The notes: a model not told the origin generated them from the sequence alone. Positions 45,588-58,260 are shown, counted from the first letter of the stretch. The stretch: 64,000 nt of DNA from Polytrichum commune (GCA_950295325.1 OX485809.1:39899081-39963080), one strand, 5' to 3'. A program made the numbers and translations.

Positions 45588-45977
45588 TAGGGCTTAATTC
45601 TCTACTTCCTTCCCACCTTAAGGTGTGTGGATATTATACAGTTTGTTTTTCATGTTTCAACTTCTATTAATTAGCTTTCCATAACGAAATTTTATTTACA
45701 TTAGCAAACCTACAACGAAGTGTCAACAAGGATTGGATCTAGAATTGGACCTCCCCTTATCTAGTTATGGTTGTCAGAAGTACATGTTTGTTGGTTACTA
45801 TTACAGTCTACCCAATTGTTATGGTCTATCCAACTGTGTTCAGTTGTGGAGTATTTCAAAGTTGGGGTCCAATCTCTCATAAACAAGTGTCTTTATGGTG
45901 TTTGTCATCTAATCCTCATCAAACCATGCACCAATAAATAGAAGGGTCCCATTAAGAAAAGTAACGTAATAACACTT

Positions 45978-46115
45978 TGGGGCCTTTAACTTTATTTCCG
46001 GAGTCAAATCATGTATAAATAGATATTTATAGAGTAGAGTAGAATATAATTCATTGCGTTTTCACCTTTATGATGGATGAGTTTACATAGACACCACAAA
46101 TCCCTAGCCTTTCAA
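45978..46115 (+). repeat. Dispersed repeat, copy 2 (first copy at 22850-22985)
   Basis: Same word order as the first copy: GGAGTCAAATCATG, AATATAATTCATT, GCGTTTTCACCT and ATGGATGAGTTTACATAGAC. No gene. Confidence 0.7.
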
Positions 46116-47240
46116 ATTGGTTGGATACCTTATTGTATTTAAAGGTTAGGTTCAAATATACAATTTGAGTGCCCTTAGATATAAATGCATACATTGTATT
46201 TTGATGTCAAATATATGAATACTTTTTTTTAATCCTTGACAAAATACAATGTAATCCATATTTTTGAAACTATGATTTTAAGACTTGGTGGATAGAAGTT
46301 GTGTATATATGTTGTACATTAAGCGCAAACATTCTTTTAAGGGTTAAAGAAAAGTTAAAGGTAAGCAAGAAGCGACGAAATCACCAAAGAATAAAAAAAC
46401 TCAAGTTACTAATAATAATTAACAAAATAAACTTACACTAAATAACCTTAAACCCCTTTGTATGACACCTTTAGACCCGTAATGGGTCTTTCACACCTTT
46501 AAGGGTTACCTCAAACGACTTTTGGTTGGGACTTGGTTGCATTGCTTATAACGCCTTCCATGTTTTGGAAGGTTTCAGGGTGGGTGCTTAGAGATAGTGT
46601 AGAGGTTTGAACATAACACATTCTGTATGGATTCATTGAGGGGTCAAACTTGTTTTGACATGCCAATAAGTGCTCAAATGAGTTTGACCCGTAAATGAAT
46701 CAAAATAGGCATGTTGTTTTTCATTCAAATTCAACCACTCTCTCCAAGCATGCACCACAAATGAAAGAAATCATTGAATGTGCATGCAAAACAACAAAGG
46801 GGAGATGTTAAGGAACCAACTTCATACAAAGCATTTCCTTAAGAGCATGTGTACACTACGTGACCAGTGACAATGAGTACCGCTTTTTGAAATCTCTCAT
46901 TTGTTGAGAAATGGGTGGCGGTCCCACTTCGTTTACACAAGGTCACAAAATAACAAAAGTGACCATGAGTGAGCATGTATGGAGTTGAATAAGAAAGAGA
47001 CCTAGAATCGTATATGTCCGTAAATGGACAATGGTTGATGATCATCCGGTTTTTGCGTTGAAAAAACTGAAATAGATTGTCAACTTGTCTCATAAAAAAA
47101 CAAGGCGATCCTGTCAAAATTATTTTAATCATATTTATTTCTGGAAGCATAAACTTTAAATTTTACAAATTTTATACTTGTATTTGATTTTTCTTATAAA
47201 AAACCAATGTCCCAGTCTAAGTTTGTTGTACGTTGTGTCT
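46116..47240. other. Gene-free stretch
   Basis: AT-rich DNA without a recognisable exon. The minus-strand open frame 46839-47150 is not similar to a family I know. Confidence 0.3.
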
Positions 47241-47352
47241 CATGACCGAGACTTTAAAGAGAGATGTGGATTTCTCTTGGTCGTGGTCTTCGGACCAGCA
47301 ACCATGACCAAGAGAAATCCTAAACCATGTTTTCTCACGGCCCTCGGTCACG
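47241..47352. repeat. Hairpin-forming inverted repeat
   Basis: Inner arms GGATTTCTCTTGGTCGTGGT (47268-47287) and ACCATGACCAAGAGAAATCC (47301-47320) pair at 19 of 20 positions around a 13-base loop. Outer arms CATGACCGAG (47241-47250) and CTCGGTCACG (47343-47352) extend it. It could be a small MITE or the template of a hairpin RNA. Confidence 0.7.
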
Positions 47353-47961
47353 TGTGTAAATTCGTGGCCCTACTATAAAAAAGGGCGGGAATAGTTATGG
47401 GTTTCATGATTGAATGTGGAGTGGGACATTATTGTATTTGGTGAGTCCCGAGCGTGTCAATGAGATTCTTTTATTGTTGAATCATTTGCACCCACGGTGG
47501 AGCCTCGCCTCATGGATCCCATGCCCGGACCTTCTTTGATATTTTGAGGGTTGGTGTTTGGGAGGCCCACCCAAATTGTGAGACCAAAAAGGATCCAAGG
47601 AGTTTGCAAGTAGGCTTGAAATTCCTAGCACTTGTTCAACGTACATAAGTTATTCGCTCATGTGGCATCCTTTGCCTTGGAGAATACTGTTGTCCTTTAC
47701 CACTCCCGCACTAATTAACTTATTTAAGAAAAGGAAAAGAAAAGAATTTTTTTTTTGGGGGGGGGGGAAATTGTATTCTTTAAATCTCAAAAGTAATATG
47801 AAAGTTTTGAATTTCCTTGAAAACCGAGAACGTCGATCATTAAATATTATTATTATTATTATAGCCGAAGTGGTAAAGGTAGTGTGGTGTAGTCGGGCCT
47901 CGACTTGACCCTTGAAGGATGCATGGTGTGTTAAAACAAGATACATAATAATTTATATAGA

Positions 47962-48127
47962 CATAACATTATTCAAATTCATAACAATGTTATGTGGGAT
48001 TGACAATATTCTTTAGAATATTCTCGACATTACTCATGTTTAGATTGAATGTGGGTGATATTTGAGAATATTCCGGGGAATATTGTTAGTCTCACGTAAC
48101 ATTGTTATGGATCTAAATAATGTTATG
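47962..48127. mobile_element. Palindromic MITE-like element, 166 bp
   Basis: CATAACATTATTCAAATTCA then TAACAATGTTA on the left is mirrored by TAACATTGTTATGGATCT then AAATAATGTTATG on the right. Similarity runs about 75 bases per arm with some mismatches, so the whole element folds back. A target-site duplication is not clear. Upstream lie a T8G11 run (about 47747-47768) and an (ATT)n tract (47846-47863). Confidence 0.65.
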
Positions 48128-49170
48128 ACCCCCAACAAGTATTGGAATATTATTTTATATGGTCCATGGCATTGAGTCCGTACTTGACATAACTCAGCAA
48201 AGGAAGAAACAAGAGTGGAGTCACAAGTGACAACGGTGATTAGATGTACATGATATTTGTTCAAGTCTACGCCATTTATACAAACTCAAGTCTTCAAGTT
48301 ATTCATTTTACATAGTTCATGTATTTTGCAATTGGAATGATGCATATGGTGTATGGATTAATTACAAACATGTCCAAAGTTTATGTATCTTTAGCTACAA
48401 GATCATAAAGTAATCCTAAACCCCTTGAGGTCCATATTGGACATATCATACATTTAAGGGTAAAGGAACCATTTCTCCCAATTTGAGAAACCAAACTTCA
48501 TTCTTTGGGTTTGATTTTGTATCCACGCGTAAGTTTTGGGAGTTTTGGACCTTCAATTTCTGGGTGTTGAACCCTTCGGGTGGGCTTACATGAGGGTTCC
48601 GGGACCAAGAAACTTGGGATTCAACACACCCCCTAAATGGACTTTACTCTCGGACTCAAGAATGGTTTCTCAAACTCAAAGGAGTAGATTTGGCATGAAA
48701 TTGATGCCACATCAACGCCTCTTCAATGCTTCGTACCTTGAATCTAGACCTTGATACAATCTCTTTGGGTGAAAATTGATGCTCTCTTCAATAAGATTGT
48801 TAGATTTCGAAAATTTCTTTGGTCTTGGATCCTGGTGTAAAGCCACCCTTATTGTAAAGTGAACACTCACTCTTCATAAAGGAGTACATGTATGTCTGTT
48901 GGGGGGATGCTATTTTCATCTTTATTACATTGTTACCCCAATTAGGGAGGGAGGGCTAATTTCGTGTGTGGGAAATTAACGAAGGTGATATTAGTGCCAC
49001 CAAAAGATCTTGGAATTATTGTTCATCCCTACACTATTCATAGCAACACTATTCACTACAAGTACCAGCATTATTCATCGTGACACTATTCACTAACAAG
49101 CATGTGTTTGCACGCAATTCTTTTTTCATCACCCTACAATCACCTTAGAGTGCACACCAATTTACTTGAA
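48128..49170. other. Gene-free stretch
   Basis: No exon or RNA gene supported. Short words such as CACTATTCA and GACACTATTCACTA recur at 49030-49095. Confidence 0.3.
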
Positions 49171-49310
49171 ATGTATGGTAAATGAGCATGTATTCATGAA
49201 TTTAATATCGTTTGGTAAAAATTAAACCCTCACTAATTATGAGACTTGACAAAATAATGTGTGTTTTGGGAATTAGTATCACGCGCACTAATTGAGATAA
49301 TTATTATAGT
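49171..49310 (+). repeat. Dispersed repeat, copy 2 (first copy at 13342-13480)
   Basis: Carries the same ordered words as the first copy, including TTCATGAATTTAATATCG and AATGTGTGTTTTGGGAAT. Similarity stops abruptly upstream of 49171, where copy 1 is interrupted by the CACTA-like terminus. Confidence 0.6.
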
Positions 49311-52300
49311 GCCAAAATGTAGTGTCCACGTGGGACACAAATATATCTTAGCCAATTTGAGCATGACATGTGGCAAATATTGAAGATAAAACAAATATTA
49401 TCTATCGGAATAGACTACCGTAGCCAATGTGAACCATTTTATACGAGCCTTCACCGAGCACCATCCTTATGTATGATTTGTTTGTAAAGATTAGGATTGC
49501 ATTTAGTACAACATGTTGCAAAGGAATTGAAATCATACATATAGACATTGAATGTAGATAGTGGGTACATTACGGAAACTGGAGGTCTATGAAAATCATA
49601 AATGAACCAAGAATTTGGTCTCTCGAGCCTTCACACTAGAGGCCAAAGTTCAAAGGCCATCGATCTCTAAAATGCCTATATGGCAATACATTTTGATGAA
49701 GGTAATAGACTCTCAAAGGAAGTTTGGGTCAAATAGGAATGGAAACCCAAACTATGCTCAAGCTTTATTTGTCAAATATGACCATGTGGATATTTACAAT
49801 GTCTATGTGGAAAGTACCCTAAAAATTCTCATTCATCCAAATATATCTAGCTAGGGCATTGTAAGGGTTGTATGCTAAGGTGTGAATGTAAGGGAGATTC
49901 TTTCATCCTAATATCTTATTGAGATCCATATTTGTTTATGTGTATTGACTTGAGTGATATCCCTAGACCAACTAGTTGGGGAACAAATACACTAGAAATC
50001 CCAACCGGTGAAAGTTTGGAAGAATCCCAAGGTCTAATATCTAGTCCGATGCTCAAAAAAGTTTCACCTATACATTCCAAGTTTTATAGCACCTAACATG
50101 CTGAAATGTCAAAAAAATATTGATCAAGTTCTATCAACAAAGCCCACAAAAATACTATTTTTGGCACATTTGAACTTCTTAGGCATTTAGGGGTTAATTA
50201 TGTATGTTTGAAGTAAATGATAGAATAAATGAATCGTATATCTCGATCCACGTATGAATCTAAAATCTCTCTCTTAGGTGTATAGTTCTAGGAAATTTCA
50301 ATATTTAGATTCAAAGACTTTTGATTAGTCTTGAAATATGTTGGATTCTAATAAAACCCGATTTATTCTTTAACTACATACTTGAGGTGGATTGTATTTT
50401 GGTTTTCTACATTCAATATTTTACTTTCATATTAAGTTTCACATTAAGTTTCTATAATATTTTAACGAGAAGTTACTTCTACATTAGATTCCTATAGCAA
50501 ATGTAATATTATAAACTAAGAAAATCCATCTCAAAGATACCTTCAAAGTAGTAATAATTATGGCTATTCTCCAACTTCGAGACAAACTTATTGAAGCTTA
50601 TGTATAACAACATTGAGCCGACTTGGACATGTGTTGTCTTGACACATTGCACTTGAGCATGTGAATTAATACCTCAAAATATCATATTTGTTAATTTGAG
50701 GCAATCACATCATTAATAGAATTAATCTTCTCTAAAACAACACACATGTCACACATGTACAATGATATAAAGACAAAAGGTTAAACGATATTCACAACTA
50801 ATACAATTTAAGTAGCCAAATACAACCATAATGCCATATTGACAATTATATCATTTAAAATGAGAGTCAAGCAGATGCCACTATGCTTTGTTAATGAGAT
50901 GTATTATTTTAATATATGAGAAGGCATTCATGTGTGTTGACAAAACTCTTTAAAATATCTCAAATAAGATGTCATTTATGTCTACTCGTAAGCAATAATA
51001 GACAAGTAGCCAAACACAACTAGAAATCCATACCCAAAAAAATACAAAAGTCATAATGACAATCAAGAACATAGACATAACTATGCTTGGTTAATGGGAT
51101 GTATTCCCTTCAATTATGAAATGCCAATGCACACTATTCAGGTTCACTCGAAGTTTTCAAAATCTACACGACACATCCATATTGTCAACATCCATTTAGG
51201 GTATTGTCTTCCAATTGTGCAATATTTGCAACAAAACGTCATGGTTCACATATGAACTTAATTAACTTGAGACTCCCAAAAGTCTAATTTTACCTGATCT
51301 ATCAAGCTTCCCAACCCTCTAAGCCCATGCAACCATATGTCCCCATGCTCATGTGTGTGTGCCATATGCATGTATGTTCACCCTATGTCCATCACCACAA
51401 GGCCTACCATGACCTACCATCATGCTCCTCATGGCCCCCATGCCATGGCTACTTCCTCCTTGGATTCCCCTTTGTGACATAAATTCTTGAGCTATGCTAA
51501 CTATTAGCATCCGCCATTTGTGCCTTGACACCTATTATGAGTACCATGCATGAGGTGAGTTGTGCACCTTAGGATCCATCAAGTTCAAATGCTTTGGGAT
51601 TGTCAACGTAGCATCAATGTGACATATGTTAGTGAGAGCTCGTAAGCAACTAACTTCAATAAAGGACAATGTGGATGAGGGGGAGATGATGCTTGACAAA
51701 GATTGATGTTATATATGACCCCAAGTTAGCCAAATGAATTGATCTGGTAATGTGATTCATTCAAATTTTGCCAAATTGTTGGCAATGGTAGGCGACCTAT
51801 TGCAAAAATCCAATTAAATGAAAAGAAATCCCAATTTCATGTAAATACGTGGTTTGTGGAATTTCTATAAACTTATGGGGGTTGGCCATCTAGTGAAGGC
51901 CTTGCTAGCCTTCCACCAATCCTGCTTGGAAGCAATGCGGCAACGACACAAACTTACTTGAATTCTCCTTGTTGGGGCAACTATGGCTTGCTAGTTATGG
52001 TCATTTCACTTGGTAGATATAACATGATTAGGCCGGAACTTTGCATGGGTTGTACATTGGCACATCTAGAGGACATGCACCGTTGAGATTTCCCAAACTC
52101 TCATTTTTCCTTCCTCATTCACTTAGTTAATGTTTCTGGGCTCATTTGAGGCAACATTCAAAGTTAGGCAATGATTGCAAGAATTGGAAAATTATCAAAT
52201 TGAAGTGATTCTTTACAACTCGTCTGCAATGCATTGGTATTGAGACAATGAAGAGTTTCCCTATACATTTTCTTTTAAAAAAAATCACTGATTTTATATG

Positions 52301-52737
52301 AAAAACATCAATTTATTCCGTCCCCCAAAAAGTTGCAAATGCCGCCCATGTCATACCACCTCACATGGAGACAATGTAATCTAATTATTCTCAACACAAG
52401 GATGGTATAATTAAAATACATAAATATTATAAGCTACAAATAACTCACATCCATAATGTGGCATTTCCCTAACCATAGGTTGATCTTTGTGATAAGAGTT
52501 CTTGAAGCTTTTGTCACCGTGGTCACCCATTTTGCCCCAAAATGCCCTCTAACTTAGCACTTGGGGGGTTAAGAGAATCTTCTAAGTTAGAAACAGGGCT
52601 AACTGGTAGACTAGCATCCAAATCACAAGAGCTTCACACCAAAAACATTGACATTCTTCACCCCCAAGATACTGCTCCGTGGGGCCAAGATCCCTGCACA
52701 CATTGTTGAATATGCAAGTCTCGTAATTATCATAGTC
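49311..52737. other. Gene-free AT-rich stretch
   Basis: More than 3 kb with no supported gene, RNA or ordered repeat. The small open frames (for example 49615-49854 and 51349-51531) look like chance. Confidence 0.35.
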
Positions 52738-53690
52738 ATGTGGGGGTCACACGTGTTCGAAAAGGTTAGTTTTGAAATGGAATTTGGCCAAGTTAAAAGA
52801 ATTTTGGCCTTGACATGTGCGGTGGTCAGCTCCCATTGTGGTTGGTCTGGACGAACAAATTTGAGGCAAATCTGGTCACAAATAAAGCTTCTACGTGTGA
52901 ATTAAGGCAAATGTTGTTGCCTCCCACCCTAGGGTTTCGTTTGGAACAATACTTCATGTCTGTGCAGAAGCCCGTTCAGCTGGGACAATCGGGTTGTTGT
53001 TGGGTAGCAGACACCCTGGGAGAGTACAAACCCATGAAAGGAAAAGACAGGAAATGACCAAAATAAGAGTGGCCCAGGGGGCGCCATTGACACCCAACAT
53101 GGGTGCCAAGCCAACCAATACGGGTGACAACCACCCACATACGGTGGCCACCCTCTGAAGTGCATTATGCAACCCATGAACGCCAACCCGTTTGCAACCC
53201 TTTGCCCAAAACCCAAACCCGAACCCCAAAACCCGCTTCCCAAGGGCTACCCAAAGGGTGGCGATCACCCAATTGGGTAGACATGGTAACCGTCACCCAT
53301 GTCAACCGGATCACACCCAACATTTACCGACCTGTACCCAAACTGCAGTCGCGGCGGCAGTCGGACTGCGGGTTACAGTCAGAATGGCAGTGGACACATA
53401 CCCTACCATCACCGCAGAGGAGGGTTGATTTGGACACGATTCCTTCTAGTGTTGGTTTCAAGACTGGTCCCTCTTTCAATGGGTATAAACGTTTGTTTTG
53501 AACCGTGATCCAAGATGCCGGTTTTGCAAGGCCTGAGAACTCCGTTTTTGATATGAGTTGAAAATGTATGGTTGTCACCAATAAAAGAGAAACCAAGCTT
53601 GTCAAAGCTAGGCACATGTCCAGGCCGAAATTCCTTGAATCTTCGCTTACCAAACTCCATTTCAAAACCGGTGTTATCGAACATGATTAC
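52738..53690. mobile_element. Foldback element, copy 2
   Basis: The left arm (52738-52830: GTGTTCGAAAAGGTTAGTTT, TGAAATGGAATTTGG, CTTGACATGTGC) is mirrored by the right arm (53580-53690: GGCACATGTCCAGGCC, CCAAACTCCATTTCAAAACC, GGTGTTATCGAACATG). The arms match those of the smaller copy at 18085-18430. The 750-base centre is GC-richer, with many ACCCAA/GGGT words. It holds open frames in several overlapping frames on both strands (for example 53103-53501), none recognisable. Confidence 0.6.
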
Positions 53691-53974
53691 GAAAGCAATT
53701 AGGGCCTATCAACACAATTCCAACAAGTGTAATGATTTAAAGGAGGAGTTAGGGCCGGTTAACACGGGGTCCTAAGTCCCATGTCACTTGAGTTCAATCC
53801 GTGCAATCTCAACTGTTGAGAGCATGAAAGTTGGACTTACCACTTCACACGTAGTCCCAAGTCCTAAGTCCCAAGTATGACATCGTGTCTACATGGCAAC
53901 GCTTTTTTAAGGTGAAGCTTTGTTGCAAGTTGGGTTGAGCAAAAAGCTAGACCCACACTCAACACAAGTCCCAT

Positions 53975-53998
53975 GTGTGTGTGTGTGTGTGTGTGTGT
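53975..53998 (+). repeat. (GT)12 microsatellite
   Basis: About 12 GT dinucleotides, followed at 54000-54030 by AATAAATAAATAA-type repeats. It interrupts an otherwise featureless stretch (53691-54600) with no supported gene. Confidence 0.9.
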
Positions 53999-54600
53999 AT
54001 AATAAATAAATAATTTTATAAATAAATAAACACATATCATATTTTGATGGTTTCTTGAGGCTCAAAAGTTGGGACTTTGTCTCCATGTTAGGACTTGCTA
54101 ACATGAGTGGGATTTGGGACTGGGGACCCATGTGGACCAACCCTTGGTAGCCCGGTTCCCTCACCCTTTCCGGTAGGCTTGCCTGTCAGCATGTGTATCG
54201 GCAGATGAGCACCATTCAATATCTATGGATACTCACTCTTGAAAGAGAAAGAGAATGAAAGGAAAAAGGAACTTCGGTGTCTTAATTACATTGATGTGCG
54301 ATGTCCGTTCACCAGTTCTCGTACCCAAATGTTGCATGGCGATTGGGGGCGAGGAGGTGGCTTAATGCTTACTCGACTCTTGACGGATAGATAGATAGCC
54401 GATCGAGTGCTCCTCATAAATGGAGTTTTGATTAACTTGGGCGCACAAGGAGCACAGAATGTGGGTGAACACTCTTGGATCCTGAAAACTGGGGTGTTTT
54501 GAGTTATCAGTGTCCATGGAGCTATACAATGCTGCCTTGACTTTGTGGGGTGGCTTGCAAATTATGGCGAGTGAATGAGGCTCAATATCCCATCCAGGTG

Positions 54601-55079
54601 TAAGTACTTAACAAATTATGCAGTTTCTGAGCTTTGCGATTCAGCCGGATACATAGAAAAAGACTGGTCGTAGGGATATTATTGTCTGTGTATGCCTAAT
54701 GCAAGTGAGGTTCAGCCCAGCTTCTCAGCAAATTGTGTTGGATTTATGGGTAGCGTATTTTGTGATCGTGGTGGTGTAGGATCTCACAATGTGTGTGCTT
54801 GTGTGGTTGGCGAACTGCCTCTGATTTCTTCTGCATTCTGTAAGTACTTACAAATTATGCAGTTTCTGAGGTTTGCGATTCAGCCGGATACGTAGAAAAA
54901 GACTGGCTTATAGGGATATTATTGTTTGTGTATGCGTAATGCAAGTGAGGTTCAGCCCAGCTTCTCAGCAAATTATGTTGGATTTGAGGGTAGTGTAGTT
55001 TGCGATCGTGGTGTAGGATCTCACAATGTGTGTGTTTGTGTGGTTGGTGAACTGCCTCTGATTTCTTCTTCTGCATTCA
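54601..55079 (+). repeat. Two-copy 240-bp tandem duplication
   Basis: Copy 1 (54601-54840) and copy 2 (54841-55079) both start TAAGTACTTA and share ATTATGCAGTTTCTGAG, GCGATTCAGCCGGATAC, AGGGATATTATTGT, GAGGTTCAGCCCAGC and CTGCCTCTGATTTCTTC. They differ by a few substitutions and small indels, so the duplication is fairly recent. The open frame 54692-54895 lies across it. Confidence 0.9.
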
Positions 55080-55442
55080 ATGCAGTGGACGTTTGAAGTT
55101 TCGACAACGATCAAACCTTCTTAATTAGCTAGCTCGCTAAAGTGCTCTCCTGAGAGACTCTCACAACCCTTCCAACCTGGCAACTCTCCCCTTTAGAGCG
55201 GTCGGTTTTTCTGACTCGCTTCTGATGCTTCCTGTGACTTGATGATGGTCTATTATTGTTTCACGAAGAGGATCCACATGCTCGGAAAGGAGGCAGTGAG
55301 AGGAATCCGTTGAGATCATCTGTCTGTGTCTGCATTAAGAAAAGCTCGACGCTGCCAAACAGGAACCATCTCAAGCAATTTATCTTTCTGAAGCAGGAGT
55401 CACTACCCATTCTAGACCTCTTGGGCATTTTTGCCATTCACT

Positions 55443-55773
55443 CACTGGTAGAAAAATTGTGCCTCAAAAAACCGCAGCCGACGTCTGCTATGGTTCTTTT
55501 GACCAGCCTGATCTGCAGTCGGTAAACATAGGCTTCTTTTCTTTTCTTCTTTTCAACTAAAATGTTATGAATTTGGGGGTTTTTAATATACCGTTGGAAA
55601 GGTCTTGAAAATACCTTTCCAACGGTATATTACAAGTCCCAAATTTCTGAAAATTGAAGTCATAAAACGAAAAAGGAAAATCTGTAGTTGTTTAGCGGCT
55701 GCAGATCAGACTGGTCAAAAGAACCGGAGACGATTGCGGCTGCGGTTCTTTTTGACATAGTTTTCTACTAGTG
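55443..55773. mobile_element. CACTA-type palindromic MITE with 3-bp target duplication
   Basis: The element starts CACTGGTAGAAAA and ends TTTTCTACTAGTG, and ACT flanks both sides (55440-55442 and 55774-55776), matching the 3-bp duplication of CACTA (En/Spm, CMC) transposons. The two arms are 161 bases each (55443-55603 and 55613-55773). They are similar throughout, with GGTTCTTTTGACCAG, CTGATCTGCAG and CGCAGCC on both, around a 9-base loop. The innermost 20 bases of each arm pair perfectly. Non-autonomous; the open frame 55256-55525 merely runs into it. Confidence 0.9.
55584..55632. other. Perfect 20-bp central hairpin of the CACTA-type MITE
   Basis: TAATATACCGTTGGAAAGGT and its exact reverse complement are separated by CTTGAAAAT. 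It marks the exact centre of the element. The arms outside it are more diverged, so the centre may be under constraint or gene conversion. Confidence 0.9.
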
Positions 55774-56430
55774 ACTTCTCATAACCAAATTTGACAACAT
55801 TTTGCACTTCAAGGTGTTCAAGCTCTAGAAAGTGTGTCTTAAAAAAGGTTCTAGAAGCCCCTCTTATTGACACATTTGACATAATTGAATCTTCATCTAC
55901 CCACTTCCAATATGTATGGTCATAGTGGAATTTGAGGTGTCTTGGAGCAAGGAAAAATATAATACATCATGACTTCAAAGGTTGGCATGGCAACTCCCTT
56001 TTTAAAATGAAATTTCTTGTTAGTTTTGGAGGTCTATAGGTTGCATACTCAATTCCCATTCCATGCCAAATTTCCTTTGCATCATGAACCCCTGCAATCT
56101 ATCATGTACTATTGTCAACTCCTTGGAAAATTTAAGTTCATGATTTTGCCCTTGGTTGTTAGCAAAGTGTAGTTAGTTTTTGCTCTCACTTAAATAACCC
56201 AAAAACCCAGGGTACAGACTCTCAAGGAAGACTTAACTGGTGTCTATTACAGGCATTTGTCACTTCATGGTTCCTTAATTAGACCAAAGGGTTGCTATCT
56301 TCACTCTAAAACATGACTGGTATGTCTTTCACTCTCTTTCTCTCTCTCTTGGTTTCCTCTCACTGTGTCCCGTTCAGTGGGGTATGTGTGTCAGTCTCGG
56401 TAGTAACCATCTCGTCATGAGATTTTGTAG
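55774..56430. other. Gene-free stretch
   Basis: No exon supported. A (CT)n tract lies at about 56325-56350. Confidence 0.3.
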
Positions 56431-58260
56431 AACAATAGTCTTTCGAGAACAATAGTCTTTGAGTAACACAATTGTCTTTGATAACCATTGGCCAATGCAT
56501 CTTCAATTCAAAACAACTCCTTCATTACTTGGTCAATGTTAATTCCAATACAAAAACAATTGTTTATTTCTTATCTTCAGATTTAATCTCTACTCACAAC
56601 TTATGCAATTAACCATTATCCGTCAAGCTATAGTCTTGGTCGCCCTGCACAACCTGCAACAACAACAACCAAAGTAACACACAAGACAATAGTTGAAAGG
56701 ATTAAATCGCATTCCATACTCAAAGATCTCTCCTCGTGACTAATGACCAATTAAAACTTAATTAAGATGAGATTAACTTATGCCTAGATTCCCTTAATAA
56801 ACCAAAGTTAATCTTACTTAACTTACACTTAATCTCTCTTGCAATCCTTCCTCTCTCTCTCTCTCTAATCAACTGATCAGAAGTGATTTCTCATCACTTC
56901 AGTTGATTAGGACTATCTCTCTTAATTTCCATTCTTCTTAATTGTAAATTTATCAGCCTAATTTCAGGATTCAACTATAATCTCGGTTGGCTGAACTATT
57001 AGCTTTTCCTTGCTCTGCCTCTCTCAGGCTTCAACAATTTTCACTTCACCCCCACAATAGCCTGACTTGGGGCCTCTCAGTTCCTCACAGTGCCTATCAC
57101 AGGCCTCAACAATAGTCTATAGTTTAATCCTAGGCCTAACGCATGGCCTTTCGGCTTCTCCCAGCCTATTGTGGATGTCAACTATAGTCCATAGTTACAC
57201 TGTACTCAAGCTAGCTCTCGACTCAACCGGTTTCCCCCTCTCACAGGTAGTTGGAAGGCTACTCGGCGTCGTCTTGTATTCCCTTAGACGATAGTTCAAC
57301 TCCCTCTCTCTTCCTTGGTGCCATTCTCACTCAATTTACCTCTCTGCTTGGACACATTTCTCAACCAGGCAGTAGTTCATTCACGCAATCAATCTGTACT
57401 CCCTCCAGGTGTGCAATATCAATTTGCTCAACTATGTTCCAAGTTCTTCATTCCAACCATAGTTACACAATGTCCGCTTCCTCTCTGCCAATAGTTATCA
57501 CTTCGAATTTATTTCTCTGAATCATCACTTCTTTCAAATTCCTCACACTTGCTATCTCGCTTATCGTTCTTCCCTCTGTTTCAATCGTATCCTCTTCCTT
57601 TCTGGGATCAATTGCTTTTAGGTTCTTCTCGCAATGCTCCTCACATTTTGAACTCATACAACTCTACTCTTCACTTTTGTCTCAACAGATTTCACACACC
57701 GCCATTGATAATAGTTTCTTACACTCCTCCTATCAATTATGCTTTACACACAGGTTTACTCAATCTCACTCGACTCTGCTCGCATACTTACACAGACAAT
57801 TGCCACTTCGTACAGTGACCAATAGTTTCACGATTCACATTACTCTTTTGAAACATAAATTAGTTCGACCTACTTCGGCCATTCAATATACTCAAAATCC
57901 AAAATAACAATATTCTTCAACAGAAGCCAACGTCCCACAATCACTGCGGTGATCGCTAGGTTTTACTCAGAAGATAGTTTGACAATGAACCTCGCCCGTT
58001 CACGGCGCTGAGGGAGACACGCCTATAGTTCTACAATGCGCTCAACAATTATCTGGAAATGTCTGGCTTCTACTTCCTCGGCCGCCCTCTTACGGAGGCA
58101 AGGAGAAGATAGTTTTCGTAACTACCTACTAGGGCCTCCTATGGCCGTAAGTCCATAGTTCTAACTTCCTACTGAAACTATAGTTCAACTGTTTTCGTTG
58201 ATTGGGATGAACTTCATCCTAGTTCTTCCCTCTAGCCTATAGTTGAACTACTTTGCCAAA
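56431..58260 (+). repeat. Strand-biased array of scattered ATAGTY words
   Basis: A CT-rich stretch in which ATAGT followed mostly by T or C recurs about 20 times on the plus strand. Examples lie near 56436, 56452, 56689, 57110, 57117, 57185, 57192, 57291, 57463, 57491, 57707, 57822, 57973, 58023, 58110, 58156, 58179 and 58250. It is often preceded by AACA, CAAC or CC and followed by CAAC or TACAATG. Spacing is irregular, mostly 10-140 bases. The opposite strand lacks it. The open frames here (57067-57907) are low-complexity serine/leucine-rich readings in several frames and are not called genes. Confidence 0.5.

Noticed and set aside
53103-53501. 132-codon proline-rich frame
   Set aside because: Overlapping frames on both strands are equally long and the region is the centre of a foldback element; no known domain.
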